Under the pieces are notes generated by a model. That model was not told the origin of the DNA. It saw nothing but the letters and a program-made list of their open reading frames with translations, and made no database searches. From assembly GCA_016722465.1 (NCBI GenBank), contig JADKJC010000002.1:193501-257500 (forward strand): a DNA stretch of 64,000 nt, in the 5' to 3' direction. The position numbers were made by a program, and so were the translations under genes. The stretch comes from Chitinophagaceae bacterium (GTDB lineage: Bacteria; Bacteroidota; Bacteroidia; Chitinophagales; Chitinophagaceae). Within the stretch, counting starts at the first letter, position 1; each line of letters starts with the position of its first letter. Below are positions 15,477 through 26,744 of the stretch, in pieces.

Positions 15477-16664
15477 ATGAATTCAACCATTATACAAAAA
15501 GAAAAAAACAGTTCAACCCTCTTAACCAGTTCCCGTTCCGGAAAAGAACAAGCGATCCTGTTAATAAGGCTGATGCCGGTATTCTGGCTCACAGCAAAAA
15601 TCATTGGGTGGAAAGCGTGGTTAAAAGAAAGATCTTTCCCTGTTGTTCCTCTTTTCGACTGGCTCGACTGGCCTTCGCCCGTTCATTACATTTTATTTGC
15701 TGCATCCCTTGCATTGCTGCTGCTATTAATGCTCAGGCCGCTCAATAAAGCAATACTCACAGCAATTTTTATTACAGAAATACTTTCCTGCCTTGGTGAT
15801 CAAACCAGGTGGCAACCCTGGGAATACCAATATCTTTTCACCATTTTAATCTGCCTCCTCAATCGGTTAAACCCACAACGCATCGTAACCGGCATTGCCT
15901 TTGTAATGGCAGCCACTTATCTCTACAGTGGGATTGGCAAATTCAATGATGGCTACCTGGTGCTGGTATGGGATAATATTTTTTTAAAAAAATTCTTCCG
16001 GTTAAGCGAAGCAGCCCGGCAGCACAGCCTGGTATACAACGGAGGATATATTACAGCCGCCATTGAAAGTATTTTTGCAGTTGGGTTGCTCTTCAAAAAA
16101 ACACAAAAGCTATCTGCGTGGGTAACGATGGCCATGCATGCATTGATACTGCTTGCCATCGGCCCACTAGGTATTAATTACAATGTGATCGTATGGCCGT
16201 GGAATGTATTAATGATGGTATTTCTTTACAATATTTTTATTTTGGAAAGTAATTATGCAGCAAACATAAAAGACCTGTGGCCGGGTTGGAACAAGCTTAT
16301 TTTATTTTGCTGGGGCATTTTACCGGGGCTGAATTACCTGGGGGTTTGGGATAGCTATTTGTCCTGCCGGCTCTATTCCGGGCACCTGCCACAAATGGTT
16401 TTTTGCATAAAGGACAGCAGTGAAAAAGCAGCAATGAAACCGTATATAAGTAGCGGAGATCACTATCATTTATGCGATGGCGAAGCCCTGGTAAACTTAC
16501 AAATATGGGCTATGAGAGAAATGAATGTGCCACCTTACCCGGAAATGAGGGTGTATAAGAAAATCGAAGAACAATGGCGAAAGAAGCATCCCAACGGCAG
16601 CAGCACCATCATTTATTACAGACCCATCCGTCAAAATGAGATTGAAAAAATAACCGGGGAATAG
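15477..16664 (+). CDS. Multi-pass membrane protein, HTTM/DoxX-like
   Basis: A 395-residue protein with about seven to eight hydrophobic segments between residues 25 and 310 (for instance YILFAASLALLLLLML and YLFTILICLLN) and a soluble C-terminal domain of about 80 residues (SGDHYHLCDGEALVNLQIWA). The stretch ATYLYSGIGKFNDGYL resembles the YxxxGxxKxxxxxW region of HTTM and DoxX-type proteins. No catalytic motif is secure. The start at 15477 follows rpe by 42 bp. The function is not known. Confidence 0.7.
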   Translation: MNSTIIQKEKNSSTLLTSSRSGKEQAILLIRLMPVFWLTAKIIGWKAWLKERSFPVVPLFDWLDWPSPVHYILFAASLALLLLLMLRPLNKAILTAIFITEILSCLGDQTRWQPWEYQYLFTILICLLNRLNPQRIVTGIAFVMAATYLYSGIGKFNDGYLVLVWDNIFLKKFFRLSEAARQHSLVYNGGYITAAIESIFAVGLLFKKTQKLSAWVTMAMHALILLAIGPLGINYNVIVWPWNVLMMVFLYNIFILESNYAANIKDLWPGWNKLILFCWGILPGLNYLGVWDSYLSCRLYSGHLPQMVFCIKDSSEKAAMKPYISSGDHYHLCDGEALVNLQIWAMREMNVPPYPEMRVYKKIEEQWRKKHPNGSSTIIYYRPIRQNEIEKITGE

Positions 16665-16686
16665 CCTGTTGAATTAAAAAATAATG

Positions 16687-17793
16687 CTAATTAACAGGAG
16701 ATAAGAAAGTAAAAATGCTCTTTGCCGCATTGGCGGAGGCATTGCCACCCTGGCTCAACAAATTCTTCAATGCGGTGTAGTCATCTTTCAACTGTTGCTG
16801 TTTTGCAGTATCCAAAAGCAGTGTATTCAATGCAGTTGTAATATTCTGCGTGGTAAGCTCATCCTGTATCAGTTCTTTCACTACTTCTTTGTCCATGATC
16901 AAATTCACCAGGCAGATGTACTTTATTTTGACCAGGCGTTTTGCAATTTGATAAGAGAAATTGTTTCCTTTATAACATACCACTTCCGGCACTCCAAACA
17001 ATGCTGTCTCCAAAGTGGCCGTACCGCTTGTTACCAATGCGGCTTTTGCTTCACTTAATAATTGGTAGGTTTCATTCACTACAGAAGAAACATTGGAATA
17101 AGGAGATAATAATCCATTGTAAAAGTTTTCTTCAATGCCCGGTGCTTTAGCAACCACAAAGTGGTAGTCAGGAAAATGTTGGGCTGCCTTCAACATAATG
17201 GGCAGCTTCTTTAATATCTCCTGTTTCCTGCTGCCGGGTAATAAGGCAATTATTTTTTTGCCTGAATAAAATGGCGCTGCAGGTTTAAAATCTTCAATCA
17301 CTTTTACCAGGGGATGGCCTACATACTCCACCTCATAATTCCATTTTTTATAAAACGCTTTTTCAAAAGGAAGTATCACCAGCATTTTATCTATATCTCT
17401 TTTAATGGCTTTCACCCTGCTCTCTTTCCATGCCCATACCTGGGGTGAAATATAGTAGATGATCTTAAAGCCCTGTTGCTTTGCCCATTTGGCGATGCGT
17501 AAATTAAAACCAGGGTAATCAACCAGTATCAATGCATCCGGCCGGTATTGAAGAATATCTTTTTTACAAAGATCAAGATTTCTAAAAATCGTTTTCAGGT
17601 TTTTAATCACTTCTGTAAACCCCATAAAAGCCAGGTCCCGGTAATGCTTTACCAGCGTGGCTCCTGCGGCTTCCATCTTATCTCCACCCCAGCAACGGAA
17701 AACAGTAGTGTGATCAAGCTGCTTCAATTCTTTTATCAAATTGCTTGCATGTAAATCACCGCTTGCCTCTCCTGCTATGATATAGTATTTCAT
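16687..17793 (-). CDS. lpxB: Lipid-A-disaccharide synthase
   Basis: GT19 enzyme that joins UDP-diacylglucosamine and lipid X in lipid A synthesis at the inner membrane. The product is 368 residues. It starts MKYYIIAGEASGDLHASNLI, the LpxB signature, and has YRPDALILVDYPGFNLRIAK, YISPQVWAWKESR, ALLPGSRKQEI and GTATLETALFGVPEVVCYKG of the nucleotide-binding half. It shows that the organism makes LPS. It converges with the preceding membrane-protein gene. Confidence 0.96.
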   Translation of the reverse strand: MKYYIIAGEASGDLHASNLIKELKQLDHTTVFRCWGGDKMEAAGATLVKHYRDLAFMGFTEVIKNLKTIFRNLDLCKKDILQYRPDALILVDYPGFNLRIAKWAKQQGFKIIYYISPQVWAWKESRVKAIKRDIDKMLVILPFEKAFYKKWNYEVEYVGHPLVKVIEDFKPAAPFYSGKKIIALLPGSRKQEILKKLPIMLKAAQHFPDYHFVVAKAPGIEENFYNGLLSPYSNVSSVVNETYQLLSEAKAALVTSGTATLETALFGVPEVVCYKGNNFSYQIAKRLVKIKYICLVNLIMDKEVVKELIQDELTTQNITTALNTLLLDTAKQQQLKDDYTALKNLLSQGGNASANAAKSIFTFLSPVN

Positions 17794-17848
17794 TTGTAAA
17801 AACTTGCTGCAATTTATACCAATTCAACCTAAACTTTTTGCCAAAAAA

Positions 17849-17873
17849 AGAGCTGCCAAAAATTGGCAGCTCT
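17849..17873 (-). terminator. Intrinsic terminator of the Spy-like gene
   Basis: An 11-bp stem (AGAGCTGCCAA / TTGGCAGCTCT) with an AAA loop, followed on the minus strand by a run of seven T. Confidence 0.85.
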
Positions 17874-17901
17874 GCTTGCTTTATTCTATACCCTGAAACC
17901 T

Positions 17902-18366
17902 CTACTGATTTTGAACTGCCGGTGCAGCTTCCTGTGGTTTTGATTCGCCTGCCTCTTTTTTCATCTTCATTTCCCTTCTGTTCTTTTTAGCTTCCTTCAT
18001 TTTCATCTTTATTTCTTTCATTTTTACTTTTTGCTCATCTGTAAGTATTGTTTGCATATTGGCGACCTGTCCTTTTTTTATTGCTCTCAGTTGTTCCTTT
18101 TTCTGTTCTTCTGTTAGTTTAGAATCATTCAGAATCGCCAGTTTCTTTTCCTTGTTACCGGCATTCATTTCCTTTAATTTGGCTTTCTGCTCTTCCGTAA
18201 GGTTAAGTGCCTTCATCATCGCTCTTTTTTCATGCATCCCTTTTTTATGACGCATTTTATTTTCAGGAGTCTTTTTACTAAACTCAACCGGTTTGTTTTC
18301 TTTAACCTGTGCAAAACTTAACTGGCCCATAAAAACTACCAGCAGTAACAGAATGATCTTTTTCAT
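17902..18366 (-). CDS. Small exported Lys/Met/Glu-rich protein, Spy/CpxP-like
   Basis: A 154-residue product with a clear signal peptide (MKKIILLLLVVFMGQLSFAQ). The mature part is highly charged and helical, with repeated LTEEQKAKLKEM-type segments at about 57-68, 83-90 and 108-116. These recall the LTxxQ repeats of Spy/CpxP periplasmic chaperones. The C-terminus is a low-complexity KKEAGESKPQEAAPAV tail. Function as a periplasmic chaperone is an inference from pattern only. Confidence 0.75.
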   Translation of the reverse strand: MKKIILLLLVVFMGQLSFAQVKENKPVEFSKKTPENKMRHKKGMHEKRAMMKALNLTEEQKAKLKEMNAGNKEKKLAILNDSKLTEEQKKEQLRAIKKGQVANMQTILTDEQKVKMKEIKMKMKEAKKNRREMKMKKEAGESKPQEAAPAVQNQ

Positions 18367-18479
18367 ATTTTTTGATTTTATTTTTTACCTGCCAAACTCA
18401 TTTTGGGAATTTGCTATTTTGTTTCCAGGTGATAGATGATTTATTAAAGAAAAGGTTTAATCCCGTCAAACAAAAAAAA

Positions 18480-18493
18480 GGCACCGAAGTGCC
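18480..18493 (-). terminator. Intrinsic terminator after the giant T9SS gene
   Basis: GGCAC-CGAA-GTGCC hairpin flanked by A8 on the left and T6 on the right, so it can work in both directions. It lies 32 bp after the giant gene's stop codon. Confidence 0.8.
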
Positions 18494-18525
18494 TTTTTTG
18501 ATTTTACTAATATTTTTAAAACAAA

Positions 18526-21500
18526 TTAATCCTTTGGATCAATGATCAGTTGCTGAACAGTAGATGTGTTACCTGGCCCTGCAACCTGTAATTGATATAC
18601 TCCACCGGTAATGGATGATGGAAGGCCGATGCGTTGTGTTGCACTGCCTCCATTGTGCTGAATTGTTTTACTTAATAGCACCTGGCCCGAAGCATTCATA
18701 ATACTCACCTGGTATTTACCTGTTGCCTGTTCGGTGAACTTAAGATTGAGCAGCTTGTCTTTTACAGGATTAGGATATACGGTGATGCCTGTGTACGTAG
18801 CACTTGCAGCAGCAACTTTAACTACACTGCTGTATTTTGCCTGGCCAGCATTATCTGTTCCCTTTATCCTGTAAAACACAGAAGCTGATTGTGCAGTTGC
18901 ATCGGTTAAACTATAACTGATATCGCTTCCGTTATTGCCGGTTGCAGCTACACTTTTCACAGTGCTAAAGGTTACAGCATCTACAGAACTTTCGAGTTCA
19001 TATTTGCTGATGTTTCTTTCGCCAGCTACCTTCCAATCTATTTTATTTCCACCTGTTGTTCTACTGCCATTGATACTTACAAATGTAATTGGCAATGCTG
19101 TTAGTTGCTTAAATACAATCCGGAACCTGTTAGCGGCAGATGATGCGGTATTGCCATCTACTGTAAAGTTTATAGAAGTGGTGCTGACAAGATCAATTGC
19201 AATTGCTGTATTCAGGTAGCTGTCTTCCAGCACTGCTGATAAACCTGTAGTGCTGATATCGATGGCAGTAATTTCTAATTTATAGCTTTGCTGCTGCAGG
19301 TTCCATATCCTGAACTGTACCACATCGTTACTGGTTGCCGGCTGCCTGCCTTCTATGGCCAGCAACTTACTGTCTGTTTCGATGGCGAAGTTAGCGCCGG
19401 GGTTACCGAGTTTAACCGCATCATTTTCATCTACTGAACTGTTATATGCGGCATCAAATACCACCACATTGGCATCCAGCATATCGTTGGCTGCATTGTA
19501 TAACCTGCTGTTTATTTTTGCCGGTGTGGCAGATGGCCTAAGCCAAGGTTGCCATTGGTACCACTGATCTTCGCTGCTTCGGTTAAAGTAATACTTCCAC
19601 CACCGGGTGTAGTGCCGCCGGTTACAAAGAAGCCCTGACCACTTTCAATGGTGGTGTTAGCAACCAGTATGCTGTAGCTGCCGCCACTGATCGTTGGTAT
19701 AAAGCCATTGGTACCGCTGAATGTTTGATAAACACCCAAACTGCTGCCTACCTGTTTCTTTGAATCCCAGATGTAAAACAGGTTGTTTACATTGTTTCTT
19801 ATAAGCCCCGTAAAGTCAATCGCCGATGGATAAACATTGCCTACCAATGTAAAGCTTCCGCTTGGAACAGCCGTAGACTGGTTGCCGGTGTACAGTGTAC
19901 CGTTAGTTCTTAACGTGGTGGCAGAGGCATCCGTTACTGCACCGCTAACGCCCTTGCTTCTTTCGCCACGTACATACAGGAACCAGGCTTTTTGAGCGGC
20001 GATGGCTGTATTGGTTGAAGCTGCACCCGTCCAGCCAGTGCCATTCCATGAAAGCAGTGATGACGTGGTGCCTGCATTGTCAAAGCCTGCTGCCTGTGAA
20101 GCGGCAGCATTAATGCCTGCTCCGGTAATCTGTGTGCCATAGCCGGCTAAATTATTCTGTAGCGGCAATGGATTGGCTACCCCTTCCTGCCATGCCTGGC
20201 GAATGGTTTGCCCGCTGCTAAATGTTGGCACTGATAGTAATCTCCAGCTGCGGAAGCCATTGTTGGGGATATATCTCTCTACTGTTACATTGGTAGCACC
20301 ATTCAGGGTACCCAGCATTTGTCCAAGGCTGGCCGTGCCGGTTATGTCTGATTTAAATGTCACGGATTGCCCGTTGAAATTTACGGTACCACCTGTGCCA
20401 ACTGCCAACGTTCTTGCTGGATCAACAGTGAGCGTACTGGTGGCGTTCATCGTTAAGCTACCGCCTACCGTAAAGTTGCTGTTCAATGTGGCGTTGGCAT
20501 CTGCCGCAATGGTTACCACCTCGCCTGATGCAGGTGGTGCTCCGTGGCTCCATCTTGCATTATCGGTCCAGTTGCCAGTACCGCTGAATACATTGGCTGA
20601 TGCAGCCAGCACCAGCCTGAAGCGGTCGGTAGCAAAAGACCCTGCTGTACCATTTACTGTAAAAGTATAAGAAGCGGCCGGTCCACTAAGATCAATCGTT
20701 GTGTTAGTACCGGTAAATTTATCCTGCAGCACAGCTGTTGTTAACAACGGATCAAAACCGGTTGTTTCCAGATCTATCCGGTAAGACATCTGGCGCAACT
20801 GGTACATTTTGAAAAAGATCGTATCATTTGCAGATACCGATTTTCTTCTTTCCACCACCAGTTCAGTATTGTTTCTTAATATCCCAAAGTTCTCTCCAAA
20901 ATTGGTGCTTTTTCTTACATCGCTGGCGTCTACAGCATTGCTGTAAGCATCATCAAAATCAACAAAACCGCCGTCAACCACATCGGTACTGCCTACATTG
21001 TTTGCATAAACATTGAACAATAACCTGCTGCTTACAGACAATGGAGAGGATGGCCTGAATACAACCTGGCTGCCGCTGGCCTTGCTGCTCTCTAATACCT
21101 GCACGGTACCGGAGCTGCCTGTTGCCTGGGCAAAAAATGCAGCACCACTTTCTATATAATTATATACAGATCCATTGGCACCATAGCTTCCCCCGCCTGG
21201 CGACACTTCGTAATCCCCGGTACCGCTGTTTTTTGTAAATGTTTGATAAGCTCCCACACCAAATGCTCCTGCCAGTTTTGGATCCCATACCTGGTATGCA
21301 TCCACCAAACCACCTGTTCTGGCGATCTGCCGCATATCCAATCTGGAAGGATACGGATTACGCACCAGCGCATACTCACCTGCTGATAAACTTACTGCCG
21401 ACTGGTCGCCCAGGAACAAAGCACCTTTGCTGCGTAATACCGTAGCAGTGCTTGGAGCGCCTGCGCCAAACTGACCAGGACTCCTGTCTCCACGAATAAA

Positions 21501-24500
21501 TATAAAGTACCCATGCTGGGAACTCAATTGGGTACTGTTGGTATTTGGAACAAAATCCAGTACATCCGTTGCCTGGATATATTTAAAAATCGATTTACCC
21601 AAAGAGAGCGTATCAAAACCCAGCGCCTGTACTGCTGCCAAATTTGCCCCGCTGGATGATATCTTGGTACCGAAACCAGGGTTAGGATTGTTCATGGCAC
21701 CAATCACCCCTTCCTGCCATGCAGCATTGATGGTTTGTCCGCTGGTATTGGATGCCAGTAAACGCCAGGCCTTGCTTGCATTTTGAGGAATAAACCTTTC
21801 TACAGATACATCACCGCTGATATAACCACCTGCTGTATTGCCTGCAGCAATTCTTGCAGTGCCATTTACATTTGATTTAATAGTTAGAAAACCTCCGGTA
21901 GTTAATACAGCAGTACCGCTTACCGTTAGTACTCCCTCGCTGCTGATTCCATCATACCCAGTAATATTTAATGCATTGCCCAATGTGGCTGATGAACCCG
22001 TATTAATAGTAAAATTCTTTATAAAATTACTGGTACCGCCTGAAGCAAAGAATAATGAACCTGCTGTACCTCCAACTGTAAGATTTGAAGTATTAGAGCC
22101 TGCAAGATTTCCACTTGTTCTGCTAACAGCACCATTAATAATTAAAGTATTACTTCCAATAGAAAGATTACCGGCAGTTAATTCTAAACCGGTGGTTGTA
22201 ATATTTCCAAGCATGGTAACACCACTTGCATTGTTGATGGCAAGGCTTGTAAAAGTTCTTGCTGCTGCAAACTGGGCTGCGGCTCCATTAAATTCAATTA
22301 CAGAGCCACTGTTTAAATTAATCGTTGGCGTATTTGTATTTACAATTGTAGCAGTTGCCGACCCAGATAATGCATCTGTTGCAGTAGTGTTTGCGGTCCT
22401 GATAGTGCCGTCAACATTTATAACACCCCCTGTGCCAAAAGTGAACGTACGGGTAGCAGCAGCAACTAACGTAGCACCTGCATTTACATTTAAAGCAGCA
22501 GTATTGCCAAATGTAACATTTACATCAGGGGTAACAGTACCAAAAGTATTACTGATGGTAATGGCACCCGGATTACCAATGGTTAAACCTGTAAACCCTG
22601 TACTTTGATTGGCAACCGTACTGTTAAACTCATACAGTGCCCCGGCAGTATAGGTGTCAGTAATATTGGTGGTTACTACCGATGCCGCAACACCACCGGT
22701 ATTTGCCGTGATGAGCTTTGCACCGGAGCTGAGGGTGAATATACCCGAACCACCAGTACCGGTTTGTTGTGAAATCACAAAGGTGCCGGTATTAAGCGTA
22801 CCGCCAGAAGAAACAATAAGTGATCCCTGGAAATTTGCGGTAGTGCTTCTCCTGACATTCAGATTAGACAGCAATTGTAAGGTAGCTCCATTTGCCACAG
22901 TATATTTTATGAATTCATTGTTGGCAGGTGTAGCATAGCTAAGCGTTTGTACACCTGTGCCATTGAAATTGACTATACCATTCGGGGCAGTTCCACCACT
23001 TGCATCAAAGTTACCAGCGGTTTGTGTAACATTCCCGGCAATATTGATGGTAGTTTGACCTGTTGAAGTACAAAAATCTGTAACACCACCTGACTGAATA
23101 TAGTTTCCTGCAAAGGTGTAGTTTCTTGCACTAACTGTATTATTAAGTGATAACGTTCCTGTGCTGATGCTGAGGTTGCCACTCATGCTGAAAGCTGCAG
23201 CCGTTGTTTTAGTTGAGTTACCCGAGATCGTAAGATTGTTATAGGAATAGGTGGCAGCAGGTGTTGGTGCAGGAATCGTTTGAGCGCCAGTTCCTGTAAA
23301 GTTTACTGTACTTCCGGTAACCGTATAACTATTTGCGCCGGCAGTAAATGCGGCAAAAACAGCAATTGTACCGCTGCCTGCGAGTGTTCGTGCTCCAGTA
23401 CTGCTGCTCGTTAAATTATTATAATTGAATGCAGGAATGGTTTGCGATGCTGTACCATTAAAATCAATAGTACCTGCTGCAGCAGTCGTGAAACTATTGG
23501 GTGTAAATGCACCTGCAATACCGATGGTACCGGCGGGGAATGTTTTTGTACCTCCCCCGCTTAATATAAGGTTGCCGTAATTATTAGCAACCAGTGTTTG
23601 CGTGCCTGATGCCTGTGCATAATCAAATGTAGTGGTTGCATTAGCCGTTAGTGTACCGGTTTTTGTAAATGTTCCGGCAACACTTATGCTACCTGATGCG
23701 CCAAGCGTAAGTGTGCCTGCAAGTGTAAGGTTATTACATACTGCTCCGGCAGCATTGATGGAAGGTTGGTTACCGCCTGCATTGATTACAACATTGGTGG
23801 ATGAGATTGGTACCGCATTGCCGCACCAGTTTTGAGGATCGAACCAGTCTGTATTTACCCCCAACCATGTGCCATCGGCATTCACTGTTATACTGGCAGC
23901 TGCATCTGTAAAGCCTGTGCTTCGCTGGCAACCATTGTTGTCCTGTATCAAAGTAATTGTATAATTGGTTGTGCCGGGGCTTCCGGGATTAGGCGTAACA
24001 TTGAATGGAGTTCCACTTGTTACACCGCCTTCATTTACAGCGCCTGGGTTATAGGTTACAGAGAAAGGTGTTGCACCTGTCAGTGTTGCGGTAAGCTGTC
24101 CAATATCACCTGAGCAAATTGAATTGCCGCTGAACACAGTTACCTGGGGCAAAGCATTTACAGTATAAACAACCTCATCAAAAGAAGCGGTACATGGGTT
24201 GTTGCTGATTGTCCATCTTAACGTATAGGTGCCAGCCGCTGTTGGGGTAAACGTTGCTGTTGGGTTGTTCAAGCCGCCTGTAATTTGTGCAGTTGATGTG
24301 TTCGGCCCTGATGGTATTGTCCAGGCACCTGCACCAACCAAGGCTGTATTTGCCCCAAGTGTGAATGGGCCATGGCAAATGCCTGGTCCCCCGCCAGCTG
24401 CTGCAGTAGTGGGTGGCCATTTACCACTTGTGTTTTAAAAGCCGAAGTTGTTCCGCAAGAGCCACCGCTGGTTGTTAATGTCAACGTTGCAGTACCGGTA

Positions 24501-25782
24501 TATAATGCCGGTGCTGTCCATGTAGTATTTAAAACGGTTGGCCCCGAATTAAATGTTCCTCCAACACCGCCATCATCCCAGGTTCCTCCTGTTGCAGAGC
24601 CACCTACCGACCCCCCCAAAGCAGCAGATGTGCCGCCCTGGCAATGGCACTGAGTGCACCGCCAACATTTACAGTTGGTGCAGGGTTTATGGTGAGAGTT
24701 ATTGTTTTGCTGGTAATACAGCCTGCAGCGGTAGTAACATACATTGTTCCACTATAAGTGGCTGCTGCTACTGAGGCTGGTATGCTGATGCCTGTTACAG
24801 TTCCACCGCCGCCTGCAAATGCAAATGCGGTGGATGCCTGGTCTGTTAAACCTGCTGTGTTAGCAGCAGCATTCCAGTCAATACTGTACGCTGTTGGGCT
24901 GTTAGTAGTAGCTGTGTAAGCCAGTGTTGTATTTTGAGAACTGCCACTAAAGCAAACTGCTGCAGCAGGCTGTGGTGTGCTTGCTGTGGTAATAGTTGGG
25001 GTAGCAGTACATGGGCGGAGGGCCACTAATAATGCGCCATTGGTTCCGTTGCCGCTTAAAGTGGCAGCACCACCACCGGTAGAACCTGCAGTGGATTTAA
25101 TTCCATAGGCAGCTCCAACACCCAAATCAAGGGCAACATTTAATGTCTGGTCAAATGCTTCGGTTAACGTTGCCGGGGAGGTTGCAACCCATGTAGATAT
25201 ACTCCGGTCGTCTGCAATCGCACCTAACATTACCAGCATTGCATTGTTTGTTGCTGTAGTAATAGCGGAAGCCGTTAAGCTGTTGTCATTGGCAATATTG
25301 GTAAGTGCATTACCAGGTGCCACATCAAAGGGGCTACTGGAAACACCACCGGTTACTGCAACACCTGAAAAGGCAGCGATACCGCCAACCGCATCATCTG
25401 ATTGTGCATCAAGATCAAAATCAAAAGTGGTGGCAGCCACATCTGCTGCTGTAGCCACCCTATATAAAAGTGTGCTTCTCCACCGGTCGTTTCCGCTGGT
25501 CAATAAATTTGTACCTGATGTACCAATCAGCGTCCAGGCAAATCCGTTTCCGGTTGCATCAACAAAATTACTGGGATCATTACCGTCCTGAAGAATATTG
25601 GCAATCATAATATCGCCAACTACCAAGCCTGTAGGTTTTGAAATGGACAATGATGTGGTTGTGGTTGTTGCAGACTGAGCTGCTCTGAAAGCTATTTGTC
25701 CAACAACGGGGTTTACAAAAAATAAATTCACCATCATGAGCATGACGGAAAAGAATCCCGCTTTGAGTGTAGTTTTTTTCAT
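18526..25782 (-). CDS. Giant secreted protein with T9SS type A sorting domain (three one-base frame breaks)
   Basis: About 2,420 residues when the frame is repaired. Start at 25782 gives the signal MKKTTLKAGFFSVMLMMVNL, ending near VVGQ. Then come a domain with SKPTGLVVGDIMIANIL (to about residue 260), Ig/PKD-like segments, a long region of Thr/Ala/Gly/Asn-rich beta-strand repeats beginning with WLGVNTDWFDPQNWCG, and two copies of a roughly 300-residue module (VERFIPQNASKAWRLL and VERYIPNNGFRSWRLL, each with a YFIF(I/V)RG or FLYVRG core). The C-terminus is a sorting domain: ITVYPNPVKDKLLNLKF, then GKYQVSIMNASGQVLL and GGVYQLQV. Breaks are at about 24643 (T missing in ATTTGCC), 24412-24419 (one base missing) and 19539 (one A missing on the coding strand). 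Secreted or surface-anchored through T9SS. The ligand is unknown. Its closest relative is the next gene upstream at 26745-30848. Confidence 0.82.
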
Positions 25783-25840
25783 AAATAAAAATTTAGATGA
25801 ATTGCTGGGGCCATGCATTGTATTGCCCTCCCCGGTGTTT

Positions 25841-26194
25841 TTAATGAGTAGTAGTTGCGTCATGACTGGTTGATTTATTAGTGGTAGATGTGTATGAGAT
25901 AGCAGAAGGGTTATACACGGCCGCTGTATCAGCTGTAATGTTAAACCCATTGAAAATAATTCCATCATGGTCATCTATGAGCATCAAACCCCGTGACAAG
26001 TCGACCGCTTTATTACAGTTAGTGCTACTGGAAACATCCCAGGTGTTTGTTTGCCCGGTTACAGCTATTGATGCAATTACACAAAAAACAATTACCGTTG
26101 TTTTTTGAACAGCCGTTTTCAAAGGTTTACAATTGTTTTTACCTGGCCAGCTTTCTCCATTTTTGCCGGATAAGATTGGTAAAATAATTTTCAT
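25841..26194 (-). CDS. Possible small exported protein between two giant genes
   Basis: A 117-codon frame with a plausible, long signal peptide: a charged 30-residue start, a hydrophobic core TTVIVFCVIASIAV and a cut near TGQ. The mature 70 residues (TNTWDVSSSTNCNKAVDL onwards) are Ser/Thr/Asn/Asp-rich, like other secreted proteins here. Same strand as its neighbours, 58 bp before the giant gene, with a 20-bp palindrome 17 bp upstream of its ATG. I recognise no family. It could also be an open frame by chance. Confidence 0.45.
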   Translation of the reverse strand: MKIILPILSGKNGESWPGKNNCKPLKTAVQKTTVIVFCVIASIAVTGQTNTWDVSSSTNCNKAVDLSRGLMLIDDHDGIIFNGFNITADTAAVYNPSAISYTSTTNKSTSHDATTTH

Positions 26195-26744
26195 CTTAAT
26201 CTATTTTTTTGTTCAAGTATGTACACTTGAATTCCGGCAAAAAACCACCAAAATTTCAGGCACAATAAAATTTAATTTTTAAAGAAAAGAAATACATAAT
26301 CTGAAGTAGAAAAAGGACAACGATATCTTAAAACTTCAAATATTTCTTGAGTGGATAATGGAACGGCTTTAAATTGGCTGGAGCAATATGGTAGGTTCAA
26401 AGGATTAAAGGAGCTTGCAGGTAAGCTGGTACTTTACACTGGTGCAAGATAAATAAATTTTGCTTTTCACCAAAATTGATTTCAAATCGTCGCTTCTTCA
26501 TGTATAAACACATCAAAAGCTATCTCCAGATAACCAGGGCGGCAACACTGCACTTCACCAAAGTAATACAGCCTTATCCTACCTGATTTTTATTTATTTT
26601 AAGATTGATTATTAAAAAATGAAGCCTGCAACCTTCTGAATGCAATCAGTTTAAAAAAAATAAACACACCCTGTTTTTACTGACAGGTCTATAAACCGCA
26701 TACAAAAAAAATAACAAAGACCTTGCAGTAACTCCTAAATATTT
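26195..26744. other. Gene-free stretch between two secreted-protein genes
   Basis: AT-rich, with no convincing open frame. It contains the palindrome at 26212-26231 close to the small ORF. I see nothing identifiable between 26240 and 26744 and no clear terminator for the 26745-30848 gene. Confidence 0.6.
26212..26231. promoter_or_regulatory. 20-bp inverted repeat upstream of the small ORF
   Basis: TTCAAGT-ATGTAC-ACTTGAA: two perfect 7-bp arms around 6 bp. It is placed like an operator, or a 5'-leader hairpin, of the gene starting at 26194. The binding protein is unknown. Confidence 0.45.

Noticed and set aside
20173..22938. Long open frames (165, 256, 94 codons) opposite the giant T9SS gene
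   Set aside because: Pro/Val/Ala-rich products with no starts, signals or motifs; they mirror the Thr/Gly/Asn-rich codons of the real gene on the other strand.
18526..25782. Splitting the region into four separate genes or pseudogenes
   Set aside because: Each junction is repaired by one base, the joined protein has a single signal peptide and a single C-terminal sorting domain, and eight further breaks of the same kind in other genes point to sequence errors.
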